Shown here: one piece after another, positions 53,183 to 62,021 of the stretch
How positions within the stretch are numbered: the first letter of the stretch is position 1
How the letters are laid out: each line of letters starts with the position of its first letter
DNA from: Pseudomonadota bacterium
GTDB lineage: Bacteria; Pseudomonadota; Gammaproteobacteria; UBA9214
Assembly: GCA_041395565.1 (NCBI GenBank)
Contig: JAWLAI010000010.1
Coordinates: 96,016-160,015, forward strand
Direction of reading: 5' to 3'
DNA: 64,000 nucleotides
The notes under the pieces: model-generated
The model's input: only the letters and a program-made list of their open reading frames with translations
The model's database searches: none
What the model was told of the DNA's origin: nothing
Position numbers and translations under genes: made by a program

Positions 53183-54492
53183 GCGAGGTTCTCCCCGGCC
53201 GGCGCCAGGGCGGCGGTCGGGGCAACGGGGTCGTGGTAACGATACAAGCCGTGCTCGAAGTTGCGCAGCACCAGGTCGTCACCCTCGCGGCCGACGACGT
53301 AGTCCGGCACCAGCGGGATCTTGCCGCCGCCACCGGGGGCGTCGATGACGTAGTGCGGCACGGCGTAGCCGGTGGTATGGCCGCGCAGGCCGCGGATGAT
53401 CTCCAGGCCCTTCTCCACCGGCGTGCGGAAATGCGCCGAACCGGTGATCGGGTCGCACTGGTACAGGTAGTAGGGACGCACGCGGAGCTTCAGCAGGCCG
53501 TGCATCAGCCGTTTCATGGTCTCGACGCTGTCGTTGACGCCGGCCAGCAGCACGGTCTGGCTGCCGAGCGGCACGCCGGCATCGGCCAGCCGGCCGCAGG
53601 CCTCGGCGACCTCGGGCGTGAGCTCGTCCGGATGCGTGAAGTGCACCGACAGCCACACGGGACCGTAGCGGCGGAACAGCCGCAGCAGCGCCGGTGTGAT
53701 GCGCTGCGGCAGCACCGCCGGCACCTTGGTGCCGATGCGCACGAATTCGACGTGCGGAATGCGCTTGAGCCGCGTGAGCAGGTATTCCAGGCGCTCGTCG
53801 TCCAGGCTGAGGGGATCGCCGCCCGAGAGCAGCACGTCGCGGATGGTCGGCGTGCGTTCGATGTAGTCGAGGGCCGCCTCGTAGTAGCTGCGCTTGATCG
53901 CCTTCTCGCCGGCCGCGCCCACCAGCCGCGAGCGCGTGCAGTAGCGGCAGTAGGTGGTGCAGATGCCCGTGACCAGGAACAGCACCCGGTCGGGATAACG
54001 GTGCACCAGACCCGGCACCGGGCTGTCGTGGTCCTCGCCGAGGGGATCGTCGGCCTCGCCGGGGCTCTGCCGGTATTCACCGGTCACCGGGATGACCGTG
54101 CGGCGCAGCGCCTGGGTCGCATCGGCCGCGTCCAGCAGGCTGGCATAGTAGGGCGTGATACCGACCGGCAGCGGGCCGCTGTGCTGTTCGATGGCGGCGC
54201 GCTCGTCCGGGCTCAGCTCGATGATGCGTGCCAGCGCATTCAGGTCACGGATGCGATTGCGGTTCTGCCAGCGCCAGTCGTTCCAGTCCCGCAAGCCGGC
54301 AGCGGGAAAAAAGCGTTTGCGGAAGGCGTGACTGCGCGGGCTGACCGTCAGCCGGGGTATGGGATGCGCAAGGTTGCGGACGAGAGGTACGAGGTGGGGT
54401 GCGGCACTACCGGTACAGGCGGGGGAGACTGTGGTTTGCGCTGCGGTGCCCGGAGGTTCTTCTTCCGCGACGGCCACGATATGTTTCTTCAT
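53179..54492 (-). CDS. kamA: Lysine 2,3-aminomutase (radical SAM, PLP)
   Basis: The 437-residue enzyme moves the alpha-amino group of L-lysine to C3, giving beta-lysine. The iron-sulfur motif is C178-T-T-Y-C182-R-Y-C185. The PLP lysine is K391 in A-P-G-G-G-G-K. D347 (Y-Q-C-D) and D384 (V-I-D-A-P) sit at a constant offset from Asp293 and Asp330 of clostridial lysine aminomutase, which bind the lysine side chain, so lysine is the likely substrate. The first 40 residues are variable. It leads an operon of five overlapping genes and has its own promoter candidate. Confidence 0.92.
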   Translation of the reverse strand: MKKHIVAVAEEEPPGTAAQTTVSPACTGSAAPHLVPLVRNLAHPIPRLTVSPRSHAFRKRFFPAAGLRDWNDWRWQNRNRIRDLNALARIIELSPDERAAIEQHSGPLPVGITPYYASLLDAADATQALRRTVIPVTGEYRQSPGEADDPLGEDHDSPVPGLVHRYPDRVLFLVTGICTTYCRYCTRSRLVGAAGEKAIKRSYYEAALDYIERTPTIRDVLLSGGDPLSLDDERLEYLLTRLKRIPHVEFVRIGTKVPAVLPQRITPALLRLFRRYGPVWLSVHFTHPDELTPEVAEACGRLADAGVPLGSQTVLLAGVNDSVETMKRLMHGLLKLRVRPYYLYQCDPITGSAHFRTPVEKGLEIIRGLRGHTTGYAVPHYVIDAPGGGGKIPLVPDYVVGREGDDLVLRNFEHGLYRYHDPVAPTAALAPAGENLA

Positions 54493-54622
54493 GACGATTC
54501 CTCGTTACCCGGGCAGCACAGGCTGCGCACAGGCCGTAATAGCGGTTGGTCACGTTAAAGGTTTAGCCGTCGCGCACCGTGCCGTCTGCAAGGTCACCTG
54601 TGCCGGTCTCTGGCCCAGCGCA

Positions 54623-54650
54623 ATCATAGGTATGGTCGGGTAAAAAACAA
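54623..54650 (-). promoter_or_regulatory. Candidate sigma-70 promoter of the kamA operon
   Basis: On the minus strand TTGTTT and TATGAT are separated by 16 bases within an AT-rich island. Transcription would start near 54615, leaving a leader of about 120 bases before kamA. The -10 matches four of six consensus bases. Confidence 0.45.
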
Positions 54651-54748
54651 GACGTCAAAAAAAATATTTTTGCCCCCCGGGGCGGCGTGTCCGGGGCGTG
54701 GCGGACACCGGTCACGGACCCGGCGATCCGGGCGCAATCCGCAGCGTG

Positions 54749-55735
54749 CTAGCGCAACGCCCTGCGCGCCAGCCACATACCGGGAAACATGGGCAGCCAG
54801 AGCGTAAAGCCGCGCAGCAGCAGCGTCGCCGCCAGCGCCGCCTCGACGGGGACGCCGAGCGCGCCGAGCATGCTGACGCAGGTCACCTCGAAGGTGCCGA
54901 GGCCAAGCGGGATTGGACCGACGGTGGCGACCATGGCTGCCAGCATGAAACACGGGAACACGAGCTGTAAGGTGGCCGGCATACCCACGACCTGCAGCAT
55001 GACCTGCAGGGTCGCGGCATCCAGCAGGAATACCGCCCCGTGACACAGCAGGGCGGCGGCCACCAGTGCCGGGCTGCGCAGCAGTTCGTCCGGGGCCTGC
55101 GCAATGGCATCCATCAGCTTGCCCAGGCCGGGGATACGCAGCAGTTGCACGGGCAGTTCCCGCCGCGCCAGGCTGCGCAGCCAGAGGGCACCGGCCGGGA
55201 TACCCACCGCTACCAGCACGAAGACGACGACCGCCACGATATTCCACAGCTGCAGGGCATGATAGAACGACAGCAGCAGCACCGTTACGAGCGCCGCGAG
55301 CAGGTAGGCCCCGTAATAGGACACCAGGCTCAGCAACAGCGTCGCCATGCACACCCGCGTGGGTATCCCGCGCCGACTCAGCGCGGTGATGAAGAATGCC
55401 GTGCCGCTCATGCCGCCGCTGGGCATGGCCTGGTCGGAAAACAGCTTGGCGACGCCGAGCGGCACCAGCGAGAGCAGCGAACGACGCTGCCCTGCCCTGC
55501 GCAGTGCCAGGTACCACACACTCGCCACACAGAGGTAGGTGGCCAGCTGCAGCAGCGCGGCCAGCAACAGCCATGCCGGTTCCGCCTGCCGCAGCAGCTG
55601 GACGAAGTGCTCGAGTTCGCCGAAATGGGTGACCAGCAGGATCAGTCCGGAGAGCACCAGCAGGCCGAGCAGCCAGGCCCGGAAGCGGGACCAGAACGGA
55701 CCTTCCGGCCGCGCGCCACGCGCCGGTTCGATCAT
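54749..55735 (-). CDS. UPF0104/LPG synthase transmembrane-region protein
   Basis: A 328-residue inner-membrane protein with about eight helices and the family segments F-S-D-Q-A-M-P-S-G-G-M-S-G-T-A-F-F and V-G-P-I-P-L-G-L-G-T-F-E. It corresponds to the flippase-like region of MprF without the catalytic domain (the YbhN-like group). The start at 55735 has GGGAGACGGA upstream. It diverges from the dedA-mprF operon, so both may serve lipid translocation. Confidence 0.86.
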   Translation of the reverse strand: MIEPARGARPEGPFWSRFRAWLLGLLVLSGLILLVTHFGELEHFVQLLRQAEPAWLLLAALLQLATYLCVASVWYLALRRAGQRRSLLSLVPLGVAKLFSDQAMPSGGMSGTAFFITALSRRGIPTRVCMATLLLSLVSYYGAYLLAALVTVLLLSFYHALQLWNIVAVVVFVLVAVGIPAGALWLRSLARRELPVQLLRIPGLGKLMDAIAQAPDELLRSPALVAAALLCHGAVFLLDAATLQVMLQVVGMPATLQLVFPCFMLAAMVATVGPIPLGLGTFEVTCVSMLGALGVPVEAALAATLLLRGFTLWLPMFPGMWLARRALR

Positions 55736-56069
55736 ATCCGTCTCCCGCACAAGCTCCGGCGCATGACGTGCCCGGTAAACCCGGATAGCGCCTGCGCCGG
55801 CAGCAGCGGCAGCGTACCGCCACATTGCACAGCGGCGGCGGCTGCGGCGGCAGCCGCCCCGCGGGCAGCGCGAGCACCGGGGCCTGGAGAATTCATCGTG
55901 TCTGCCTGTCCAAGGTGCCGCATCTCCGGTTCGCCCATCGGGGTCGTCCCGCACCGGCCATAACGCAGGCGCGCCGCCCGGCTGCAATACTAACAGCCCC
56001 CGCGCCGCAGCAGTGTCGGACTGGTAACGCCGATTTCCGGGCAAAGCTTGCTGTAGTAACCTAGGCCGC
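55736..56069. other. Divergent promoter region of UPF0104 and dedA genes
   Basis: No coding sequence is supported here. The long leftward frame crossing it starts far upstream of the conserved UPF0104 start and has no ribosome site. Promoters for both flanking genes must lie here, but none is clear. Confidence 0.35.
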
Positions 56070-56618
56070 ATGCTGGAAACATGGATCACCAGCTATGGCT
56101 ACCCGGTCGTTTTGGCCGGAACCTTCCTGGAGGGCGAAACCGTCCTGGTCCTGGGCGGTGTGGCCGCGCACATGCGTTACCTGTCCCTGGAGCTGGTGAT
56201 CGCCTGCGGTTTCCTCGGCTCCCTGACCGGCGACCAGCTGTATTTTTATCTCGGCCGCCGTCATGGCAAGGCGCTGCTGGCCCGGCATCCCGACTGGCAG
56301 ACGCGGGTGCAGCGGGTGCTGCGGCAGCTGGAACGGCAGCAGAACTGGCTGCTGCTGAGTTTCCGCTTCCTCTACGGGCTGCGCTCCATCACCCCGTTCG
56401 CCGTCGGCCTGAGCACGATACCCTGGTTGCGCTTTACCCTGTTCAACCTCCTCGGCGCCGGCATCTGGGCGTCTGTGATCGGGCTGGCCGGCTACTACTT
56501 CGGCCGGGCGATCGAGACGGTCATCGGCGACATCCGCCACTACGAACTCGAGGTGATGGGGGGTATCATCGCCGCCGCCGTACTGCTGTGGGTGGTGCAC
56601 CGCTACCGCCGGCGGTAG
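56070..56618 (+). CDS. DedA-family membrane protein
   Basis: The 182-residue protein contains the DedA/VTT segments F-L-E-G-E-T-V-L-V-L-G-G, G-D-Q-L-Y-F-Y-L-G-R-R-H-G and F-R-F-L-Y-G-L-R-S-I-T-P-F-A. Studied DedA proteins recycle lipid carriers such as undecaprenyl phosphate or move phospholipids. It starts the operon dedA-mprF-DUF599-acvB; the next start is 36 bases on. The GTG/TTG alternatives upstream are not needed because the ATG gives the family N terminus. Confidence 0.9.
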   Translation: MLETWITSYGYPVVLAGTFLEGETVLVLGGVAAHMRYLSLELVIACGFLGSLTGDQLYFYLGRRHGKALLARHPDWQTRVQRVLRQLERQQNWLLLSFRFLYGLRSITPFAVGLSTIPWLRFTLFNLLGAGIWASVIGLAGYYFGRAIETVIGDIRHYELEVMGGIIAAAVLLWVVHRYRRR

Positions 56619-56654
56619 CGCTCGGCCAACACGCCCCCCTGAAGCCAATCCGCC

Positions 56655-59330
56655 ATGGAATCAGAATCCCGCAAGGTGCAGGCCGAACCTGACGGCAATA
56701 CGCGCGCCGATGATTTGACGAACGCAAACTCCGGCCAGGCACGCCTGCACTGGGTGCGGCGCGTGCTGCCCGTGGCCTTCCTGGCAATTGTCGCGACACT
56801 GGCCGCGCGCGAACTGCGCGGACTCGACCTGCATGCCGTGCGCACGGTGTTGCACGACATCTCCCTGCCCCGGCTGCTGATGATCCAGTCCGCCGCCATC
56901 GCGGGGGTCCTGGCCATGAGCCTGTACGACTGGCGTGCGGCCCGCGCCTTCCAGCTCGAGCTGCCGCTAGGCACACTGGTACGCACTGCCTGGATCGCCA
57001 ACGCCTTCAACAATCTCATCGGACTTTCCGGCCTGGCCGGTTCGGGTATCCGCCTGCTGCTGTTCGGCAGTGCCGGCATCGACACCGGGCGCGCCGCCGC
57101 AGTTTCAGCCCTGATCATGGCGTCGGTGCCGGTTGGTCTGGCGGTGCTGTGCTGGCCGCTGCTGCTGACTGGCGGGCCGGGTATAGACCGGCTGCCAGTA
57201 CCGGCCTGGATGGCCTGGTCCGCACTCGCCGTCTTCGCCGCCTATCTGCCGGTCTACCTCCTGACTCTCCATCGCGGTCTGTTCACGCGACTCCTGCAGG
57301 GCCTGGCACCGCAGTCCGCGGCCACGCTGGCCATGCTGGTCATCATCTCGACGCTGGACTGGCTGATCGCCGCGGCCACGGCATGGCTCGCCTTCGAGAT
57401 CAGCGGCGCATCCATTGCCTGGCTCCCGTTCCTGGCCGGATTCGTGCTGGCCTCGACGCTGGGCATCCTGAGCCTGATACCGGGCGGCCTCGGGGTGTTC
57501 GACACCGCGCTGGTGGTGCTGCTGGCACCCTGGGCACGCAGCCCGGAACACCTCGTCTCGGGCATCCTCGTCTACCGGCTGTGCTACTACGTGATGCCCT
57601 GGCTGATCGCGGTCTACCTGGGCGCGGACCGCCTCATGCTGCCACAGCACTGGGAACAGCTGCCGATCGTGCGCCAGTGGCGCGACAGCCGCCTGACCGG
57701 CCTGCTGCGCCTGCCGCTGAACATGCTGGCCTCGCTCGGGGTGCATGCGCTGGCCTACCTGACCTTCGCCGGTGGCGTGATCCTGCTCGTATCGGCCGCC
57801 TTTCCCACCTTGAGCGACCGCCTGGTCGTACTCAAGTCGTATGTCCCGCTTGCCGCCATCGAGATTTCGCACACGCTCTCCGTCGCTGCGGGCGCGTTAC
57901 TCATCGCGCTCGCGCGCGGCATCGCCGCCCAGGTGCGCAGCGCCTATCACCTGACCCAGATCCTGCTGGTCACCGGTGCACTGTTCACCTTCATCAAGGG
58001 CTTCGACTTCGAGGAGGCCATCGCCCTGCTGACCGTCACCCTGCTGTTGAGCCGGCAGCGCACACGTTTCTACCGCGCGAGTTACCCGTTGTTCAGCGCC
58101 CGCAGCCTGCTGTGGCTGGCTGGCCTGGTGATCGCTATCGCCGGCTTTGCCTGGCTCGGCAGTTGGGTGCATGGCGGGATTCCACTCGGCTGGACCCACC
58201 TGTCACGCTTCGCGCACAACCTGGACGCACCGCGCTTCGCGCGCGGCCTGGTCATCGCCATGGCAGCCGTCATCGCCTGGTTCGGCTGGTCCTTCTTTCG
58301 CCAGCCGAAAACAATTTCCGGACCTGCCGACGCACAAACCCTGGCCGAGGCGGAGGTCGTGCTCAATCGCGACGGCGGCAGCGAGTTCGCCCACCTGGTG
58401 TTTCTCGGCGACAAGTCGCTGGTGTGGACTCCCGACCGCCGCGCCTTCGTCCAGTACGGGCGGATTCGCGACCGCCTCGTGGCCCTCGGCGACCCATGCG
58501 GCGCTCCGGACGCCTTCGATGCCGCGATCATCGCCTTTCGCGATTTCGCCGACCTGCACGATCTGCGGCCCTGCTTCTACGAGATCAGCGACACGCACGT
58601 GCACCGCTTTCACGATGCGGGTTTTGCCCTGTTCAAGCTGGGCGAGACGGCGTTGGTCAGACTCGCCGAATTCACCACGGCGGGCAAGCGCGGCGAATCG
58701 CTGCGCCACAGTGCCAACCGGGCCCGGCGCGAGGGCGCCGTGTTCGAACTGCTCGCGCAGCCGCTCGAGCCGGCGTTGTGGCCGGAACTGCGCGCGATCT
58801 CGGACAGCTGGCTGGCCGCGCACCGCACCGCGGAAAAAGGCTTCTCCCTGGGCAGCTATCGCGAGTCCTACCTGCGCCGCAGCCCGGTTGCGGTGATCCG
58901 GATCGGGACAGCGGTCGTTGCCTTCGCCAACCTGATGCCCGACTACGGCAGCCGCACCACACTGAGCATCGACCTGATGCGCCACAGCCCGCAGGCCCCG
59001 CCCGGCACCATGGACCTGCTGTTCGTCGAACTGATCCAGCACGCGCAGGCCGAGGGTTACCGGTACTTCAGTCTCGGCATGGCACCGCTCGGCGGCGTGG
59101 GCGAGACACGCTATGCACGCACGGGCGAGAAAATCGCCCGGCTCGCCTACGAGTACGGCAACCGGCTGTACAACTACAAAGGGCTGCGCAGCTTCAAGGA
59201 CAAGTACCATCCCGAATGGCACAGCGCCTATCTCGCCTACCCCGTGCTGACGCCGCTGCCGGGACTGCTGCTGGACACCACAGCGCTGATCGCGGGCGGT
59301 TACCGGCGCATCTTCACCCGCTCGGATTGA
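56655..59330 (+). CDS. mprF: MprF: bifunctional lysyl-phosphatidylglycerol synthase/flippase
   Basis: An 891-residue protein: about 14 helices (45-545) forming the flippase, then a cytoplasmic DUF2156 GNAT-like transferase domain (about 555-885) with S-E-F-A-H-L-V-F-L-G-D-K, C-F-Y-E-I-S, R-A-R-R-E-G-A and F-S-L-G-M-A-P-L. It transfers lysine (or alanine) from aminoacyl-tRNA to phosphatidylglycerol and flips the product, lowering surface charge and protecting against cationic peptides and acid. The acvB gene two positions downstream encodes the hydrolase of this lipid. Confidence 0.94.
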   Translation: MESESRKVQAEPDGNTRADDLTNANSGQARLHWVRRVLPVAFLAIVATLAARELRGLDLHAVRTVLHDISLPRLLMIQSAAIAGVLAMSLYDWRAARAFQLELPLGTLVRTAWIANAFNNLIGLSGLAGSGIRLLLFGSAGIDTGRAAAVSALIMASVPVGLAVLCWPLLLTGGPGIDRLPVPAWMAWSALAVFAAYLPVYLLTLHRGLFTRLLQGLAPQSAATLAMLVIISTLDWLIAAATAWLAFEISGASIAWLPFLAGFVLASTLGILSLIPGGLGVFDTALVVLLAPWARSPEHLVSGILVYRLCYYVMPWLIAVYLGADRLMLPQHWEQLPIVRQWRDSRLTGLLRLPLNMLASLGVHALAYLTFAGGVILLVSAAFPTLSDRLVVLKSYVPLAAIEISHTLSVAAGALLIALARGIAAQVRSAYHLTQILLVTGALFTFIKGFDFEEAIALLTVTLLLSRQRTRFYRASYPLFSARSLLWLAGLVIAIAGFAWLGSWVHGGIPLGWTHLSRFAHNLDAPRFARGLVIAMAAVIAWFGWSFFRQPKTISGPADAQTLAEAEVVLNRDGGSEFAHLVFLGDKSLVWTPDRRAFVQYGRIRDRLVALGDPCGAPDAFDAAIIAFRDFADLHDLRPCFYEISDTHVHRFHDAGFALFKLGETALVRLAEFTTAGKRGESLRHSANRARREGAVFELLAQPLEPALWPELRAISDSWLAAHRTAEKGFSLGSYRESYLRRSPVAVIRIGTAVVAFANLMPDYGSRTTLSIDLMRHSPQAPPGTMDLLFVELIQHAQAEGYRYFSLGMAPLGGVGETRYARTGEKIARLAYEYGNRLYNYKGLRSFKDKYHPEWHSAYLAYPVLTPLPGLLLDTTALIAGGYRRIFTRSD

Positions 59331-59346
59331 GGACAGGAGTACCCGC

Positions 59347-59991
59347 ATGGAAGTATTGCGCCATATCGAGTACGGTCTCAGCCCCGCGGCCCTGCTGCTG
59401 CTGGTGATCTACCACGCGCACCTGATTCGCAAGATACGCCGTGACCCGCTCAGTACCTCAATGGGCCTCGCCGCACGCGCCCGCTCGCTGTGGGTAAGGG
59501 CCATGATGCGTGAGAGCCGGGATATCGTGGCCGTGCAGACGCTGCGCAACTGGACCATGGCGGCCAGCTTCCTGGCCTCCACCGCCATCCTCATCGGACT
59601 GGGCATCTTCAACCTGGCGGTCACCGCGGACAAACAAGGCGAGCTGTCGCTGCTGATCAGCCACTTCGGCAGCGGACATCCGGGCCTGTGGGTCGGCAAG
59701 CTCGTCCTGCTCGGCATCGATTTCCTGTTCGCGTTCTTCAATTTCACGCTCGCCATCCGCTACTACAACCATACCTGCTTCCTGATCAACCTGCCGCCGG
59801 ACCTGCACGGGGAAATCACGGTCGCGGACGTGGCCGAGATCCTCGACCGCGGCGGCATCCACTACACGCTGGGCATGCGCGCCTATTACCTTGCCATACC
59901 GCTGGCCCTGTGGCTGTTCGGGCCACTCTGGCTGCTGGCCGGCACGCTGGCGCTGATCGCCGCCCTGTACCGGATCGACCGTGGAATTTAA
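59347..59991 (+). CDS. DUF599-family membrane protein
   Basis: A 214-residue protein with four helices and R-N-W-T-M-A-A-S-F-L-A-S-T-A, F-A-F-F-N-F-T-L-A-I-R-Y-Y-N-H and G-M-R-A-Y-Y-L-A-I-P-L, as in DUF599. Function is unknown. GGAGT lies before the ATG. It sits between mprF and acvB by short gaps, so it may help aminoacyl-lipid handling. Confidence 0.82.
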   Translation: MEVLRHIEYGLSPAALLLLVIYHAHLIRKIRRDPLSTSMGLAARARSLWVRAMMRESRDIVAVQTLRNWTMAASFLASTAILIGLGIFNLAVTADKQGELSLLISHFGSGHPGLWVGKLVLLGIDFLFAFFNFTLAIRYYNHTCFLINLPPDLHGEITVADVAEILDRGGIHYTLGMRAYYLAIPLALWLFGPLWLLAGTLALIAALYRIDRGI

Positions 59992-60033
59992 CGCCCCGGT
60001 CGTTGTCCGACCGTGACCCGGAGAGCTGCTGAC

Positions 60034-61446
60034 ATGACCATCCTGCGCTATTGCCTGCTGTTGCCTTTTTTTCTCGCCAGCATGTCGTTCGCCCGCGCCG
60101 ATCCGGCTGCGCCTGCGGAGGAAACGTTCAGCTTCGCCCATTTTGGCGATGTGCATGTCTACCGCAACTCGGCGCAGCCGAAGCACGTGGTGCTGTTCGT
60201 CTCCGGCGACGGTGGCTGGAACCTGGGCGTAATCGACATGGCACGGTCGCTGGCCGGCCTCGATGCGCTGGTGGCCGGCATCGACATCACGGCCTACCTT
60301 AAGAACATACAGGCCGTTAAGGCCGCGTGCTGCTATCCGGCCGCGGATTTCGAGGGTCTGAGCCAGTACCTGCAGAAACGCTACAACTACCCGGATTATG
60401 TCCAGCCGGTGCTGGTGGGCTATTCCTCGGGTGCCACGCTCGTCTATGCCACGCTCGCGCAGGTGCCGCCGAACACCTTCCGCGGCGGCATCAGCCTGGG
60501 CTTCTGTCCCGACCTGCCGCTGACCCGGCCCCTGTGCCGCGGCAACGGGCTGAAATTCACACCCGCGGCCGATGGCAAGGGTTATGACTTTCTTCCCGAT
60601 CCCTCCCTGACCACCCCCTGGGTGGCCCTGCAGGGGGATATCGATCAGGTCTGCGACGCCAAGGCGACAGCAACCTTTGTCAGCCAGACCGGCAACGCCC
60701 GGCTGGTGAATCTGCCCGGCGTAGGTCACGGCTATTCCGTGCAGAAGAACTGGCTGCCGCAGTTTCACGCGGCGTTCACCCAACTGGTCGCCGATGCGCG
60801 CCCGCCACAGACTGCGAAATCCGCCGACCTGGAAGACCTGCCGCTCGTCGAGATCACGGTCAAGCAGCCCGGCAGGACCTTCGCCGTGATCGTCTCCGGC
60901 GACGGTGGCTGGGCCAGTATCGACAAGTCACTGGCGGACAGCCTGGCCAGCGAGGGTATCCCCACGGTCGGACTGGACTCCCTGCACTACTTCTGGACCC
61001 GTCGCACGGAAGACGAGATGGGCCGCGACCTGACCGCCATCGTGCAGCACTACCTCGCCGCCTGGCATAAGGACCGGGTACTGCTAATCGGCTACTCGCG
61101 CGGTGCCGACGTCCTGCCCTTCATGGCGAGCCGCCTGCCGTCCGACCTGCGCGAGCACACCGCGCTGGTCGCCCTACTGGGCGCCGAACACGGCATCGAC
61201 TTCGAGTTTCGCGTCGCCGACTGGCTGCCGGGCAGCATGCAGGATGCGCCGCACCAGGTCCTGCCGGAGGTCGAGAAGCTGTCCGACTACCGGGTGCTCT
61301 GCATCTACGGCGAGGACGAACCCGCCCCCCTGTGCCCGGACCTCGACCCGGGACGCTTCACGGTGCACAAGCTGGCCGGCGGTCATCACTTCGGTGGTGA
61401 TTACGCGGCGCTCGCCGATCTGATCCTGCAGACCGCCAGTCCGTAA
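60034..61446 (+). CDS. acvB: AcvB/VirJ family lysyl-phosphatidylglycerol hydrolase
   Basis: The 470-residue periplasmic protein has a signal peptide (M-T-I-L-R-Y-C-L-L-L-P-F-F-L-A-S) and two alpha/beta-hydrolase-like halves. Each starts with V-S-G-D-G-G-W; their nucleophile elbows are G-Y-S-S-G-A and G-Y-S-R-G-A-D. The C-terminal half alone corresponds to VirJ. AcvB/AtvA of Agrobacterium and Rhizobium hydrolyses lysyl-phosphatidylglycerol and is encoded beside the mprF homologue, as here. The start at 60034 has GGAGAGC upstream. Confidence 0.9.
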   Translation: MTILRYCLLLPFFLASMSFARADPAAPAEETFSFAHFGDVHVYRNSAQPKHVVLFVSGDGGWNLGVIDMARSLAGLDALVAGIDITAYLKNIQAVKAACCYPAADFEGLSQYLQKRYNYPDYVQPVLVGYSSGATLVYATLAQVPPNTFRGGISLGFCPDLPLTRPLCRGNGLKFTPAADGKGYDFLPDPSLTTPWVALQGDIDQVCDAKATATFVSQTGNARLVNLPGVGHGYSVQKNWLPQFHAAFTQLVADARPPQTAKSADLEDLPLVEITVKQPGRTFAVIVSGDGGWASIDKSLADSLASEGIPTVGLDSLHYFWTRRTEDEMGRDLTAIVQHYLAAWHKDRVLLIGYSRGADVLPFMASRLPSDLREHTALVALLGAEHGIDFEFRVADWLPGSMQDAPHQVLPEVEKLSDYRVLCIYGEDEPAPLCPDLDPGRFTVHKLAGGHHFGGDYAALADLILQTASP

Positions 61447-61477
61447 GACGCAATAACGGAACCGAGGGCATGGAACC

Positions 61478-61830
61478 CATCGACCTGAGTGGCGCAGGAT
61501 ACTGCTCGCCGTACATGGCGTGCTCGCTGTGGCAAGCACGTGACATGCCCTGCTGTTCAAGCGCGATCCCCGGTCGGCGCTGGGCTGGATTGCAGCGTGC
61601 CTTGCCTACCCGATCATCGGCCCCATGCTTTATATTTAATCGGCATCAACCGCCTGCGCACGTGCGCGTATCAGCTCAAGGGGACACCTTATCGGCGGCT
61701 GGTCATCGTAATTCTGCGTTACCGGCGGCAGAATCTCCATGCTAGTCGGTCATGCGGTGCATAGCGTTTTGACCGGTGACAGCTGCAATGTGTTGCACGC
61801 GGGCCGATCCAGGGGCGATCCTTATGGCCA
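61478..61830 (+). pseudogene. cls: Decayed N-terminal fragment of cardiolipin synthase
   Basis: Reading across frames gives I-L-L-A-V-H-G-V-L-A-V-A-S-T, an in-frame TGA, then A-L-L-F-K-R-D-P-R-S-A-L-G-W-I-A and Y-P-I-I-G-P-M-L-Y, then a frameshift into L-I-G-I-N-R-L-R-T and later H-A-V-H-S-V-L-T-G. This matches the membrane part of ClsA-type cardiolipin synthases (K-R-D-P-x-S-A-L-x-W, P-x-x-G-x-x-x-Y, G-I-N-R). The catalytic phospholipase D domains are absent. It follows acvB by about 30 bases, so it was probably the last gene of the lipid operon. Confidence 0.7.
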
Positions 61831-62021
61831 AACAGCGCAGACCAAAACCCTAATATGGCCAGCGGGAATTCGAGGGCTTTCTCAGGCGCGGACGTGCAGC
61901 ATGGTCTTGTGCGCGCGTTGCACGTCGTGTCACCAGGAACAACAGGTGTTCTGAAGCAGGAGGCAGCGAGGCTTCTGTTTAGCTGTGGTGCATGGCGGAT
62001 GGCCGTGTCCCACTTTGCAAT
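61831..62021. other. Non-coding stretch after the cls remnant
   Basis: No supported frame, promoter or hairpin is visible between the cls remnant and the MORN-repeat gene. It may be further decayed DNA of the same gene. Confidence 0.35.

Noticed and set aside
57149..59407. 752-codon plus-strand frame overlapping mprF
   Set aside because: It is a shifted-frame shadow with Arg/Pro-rich sequence; the mprF frame is the real one.
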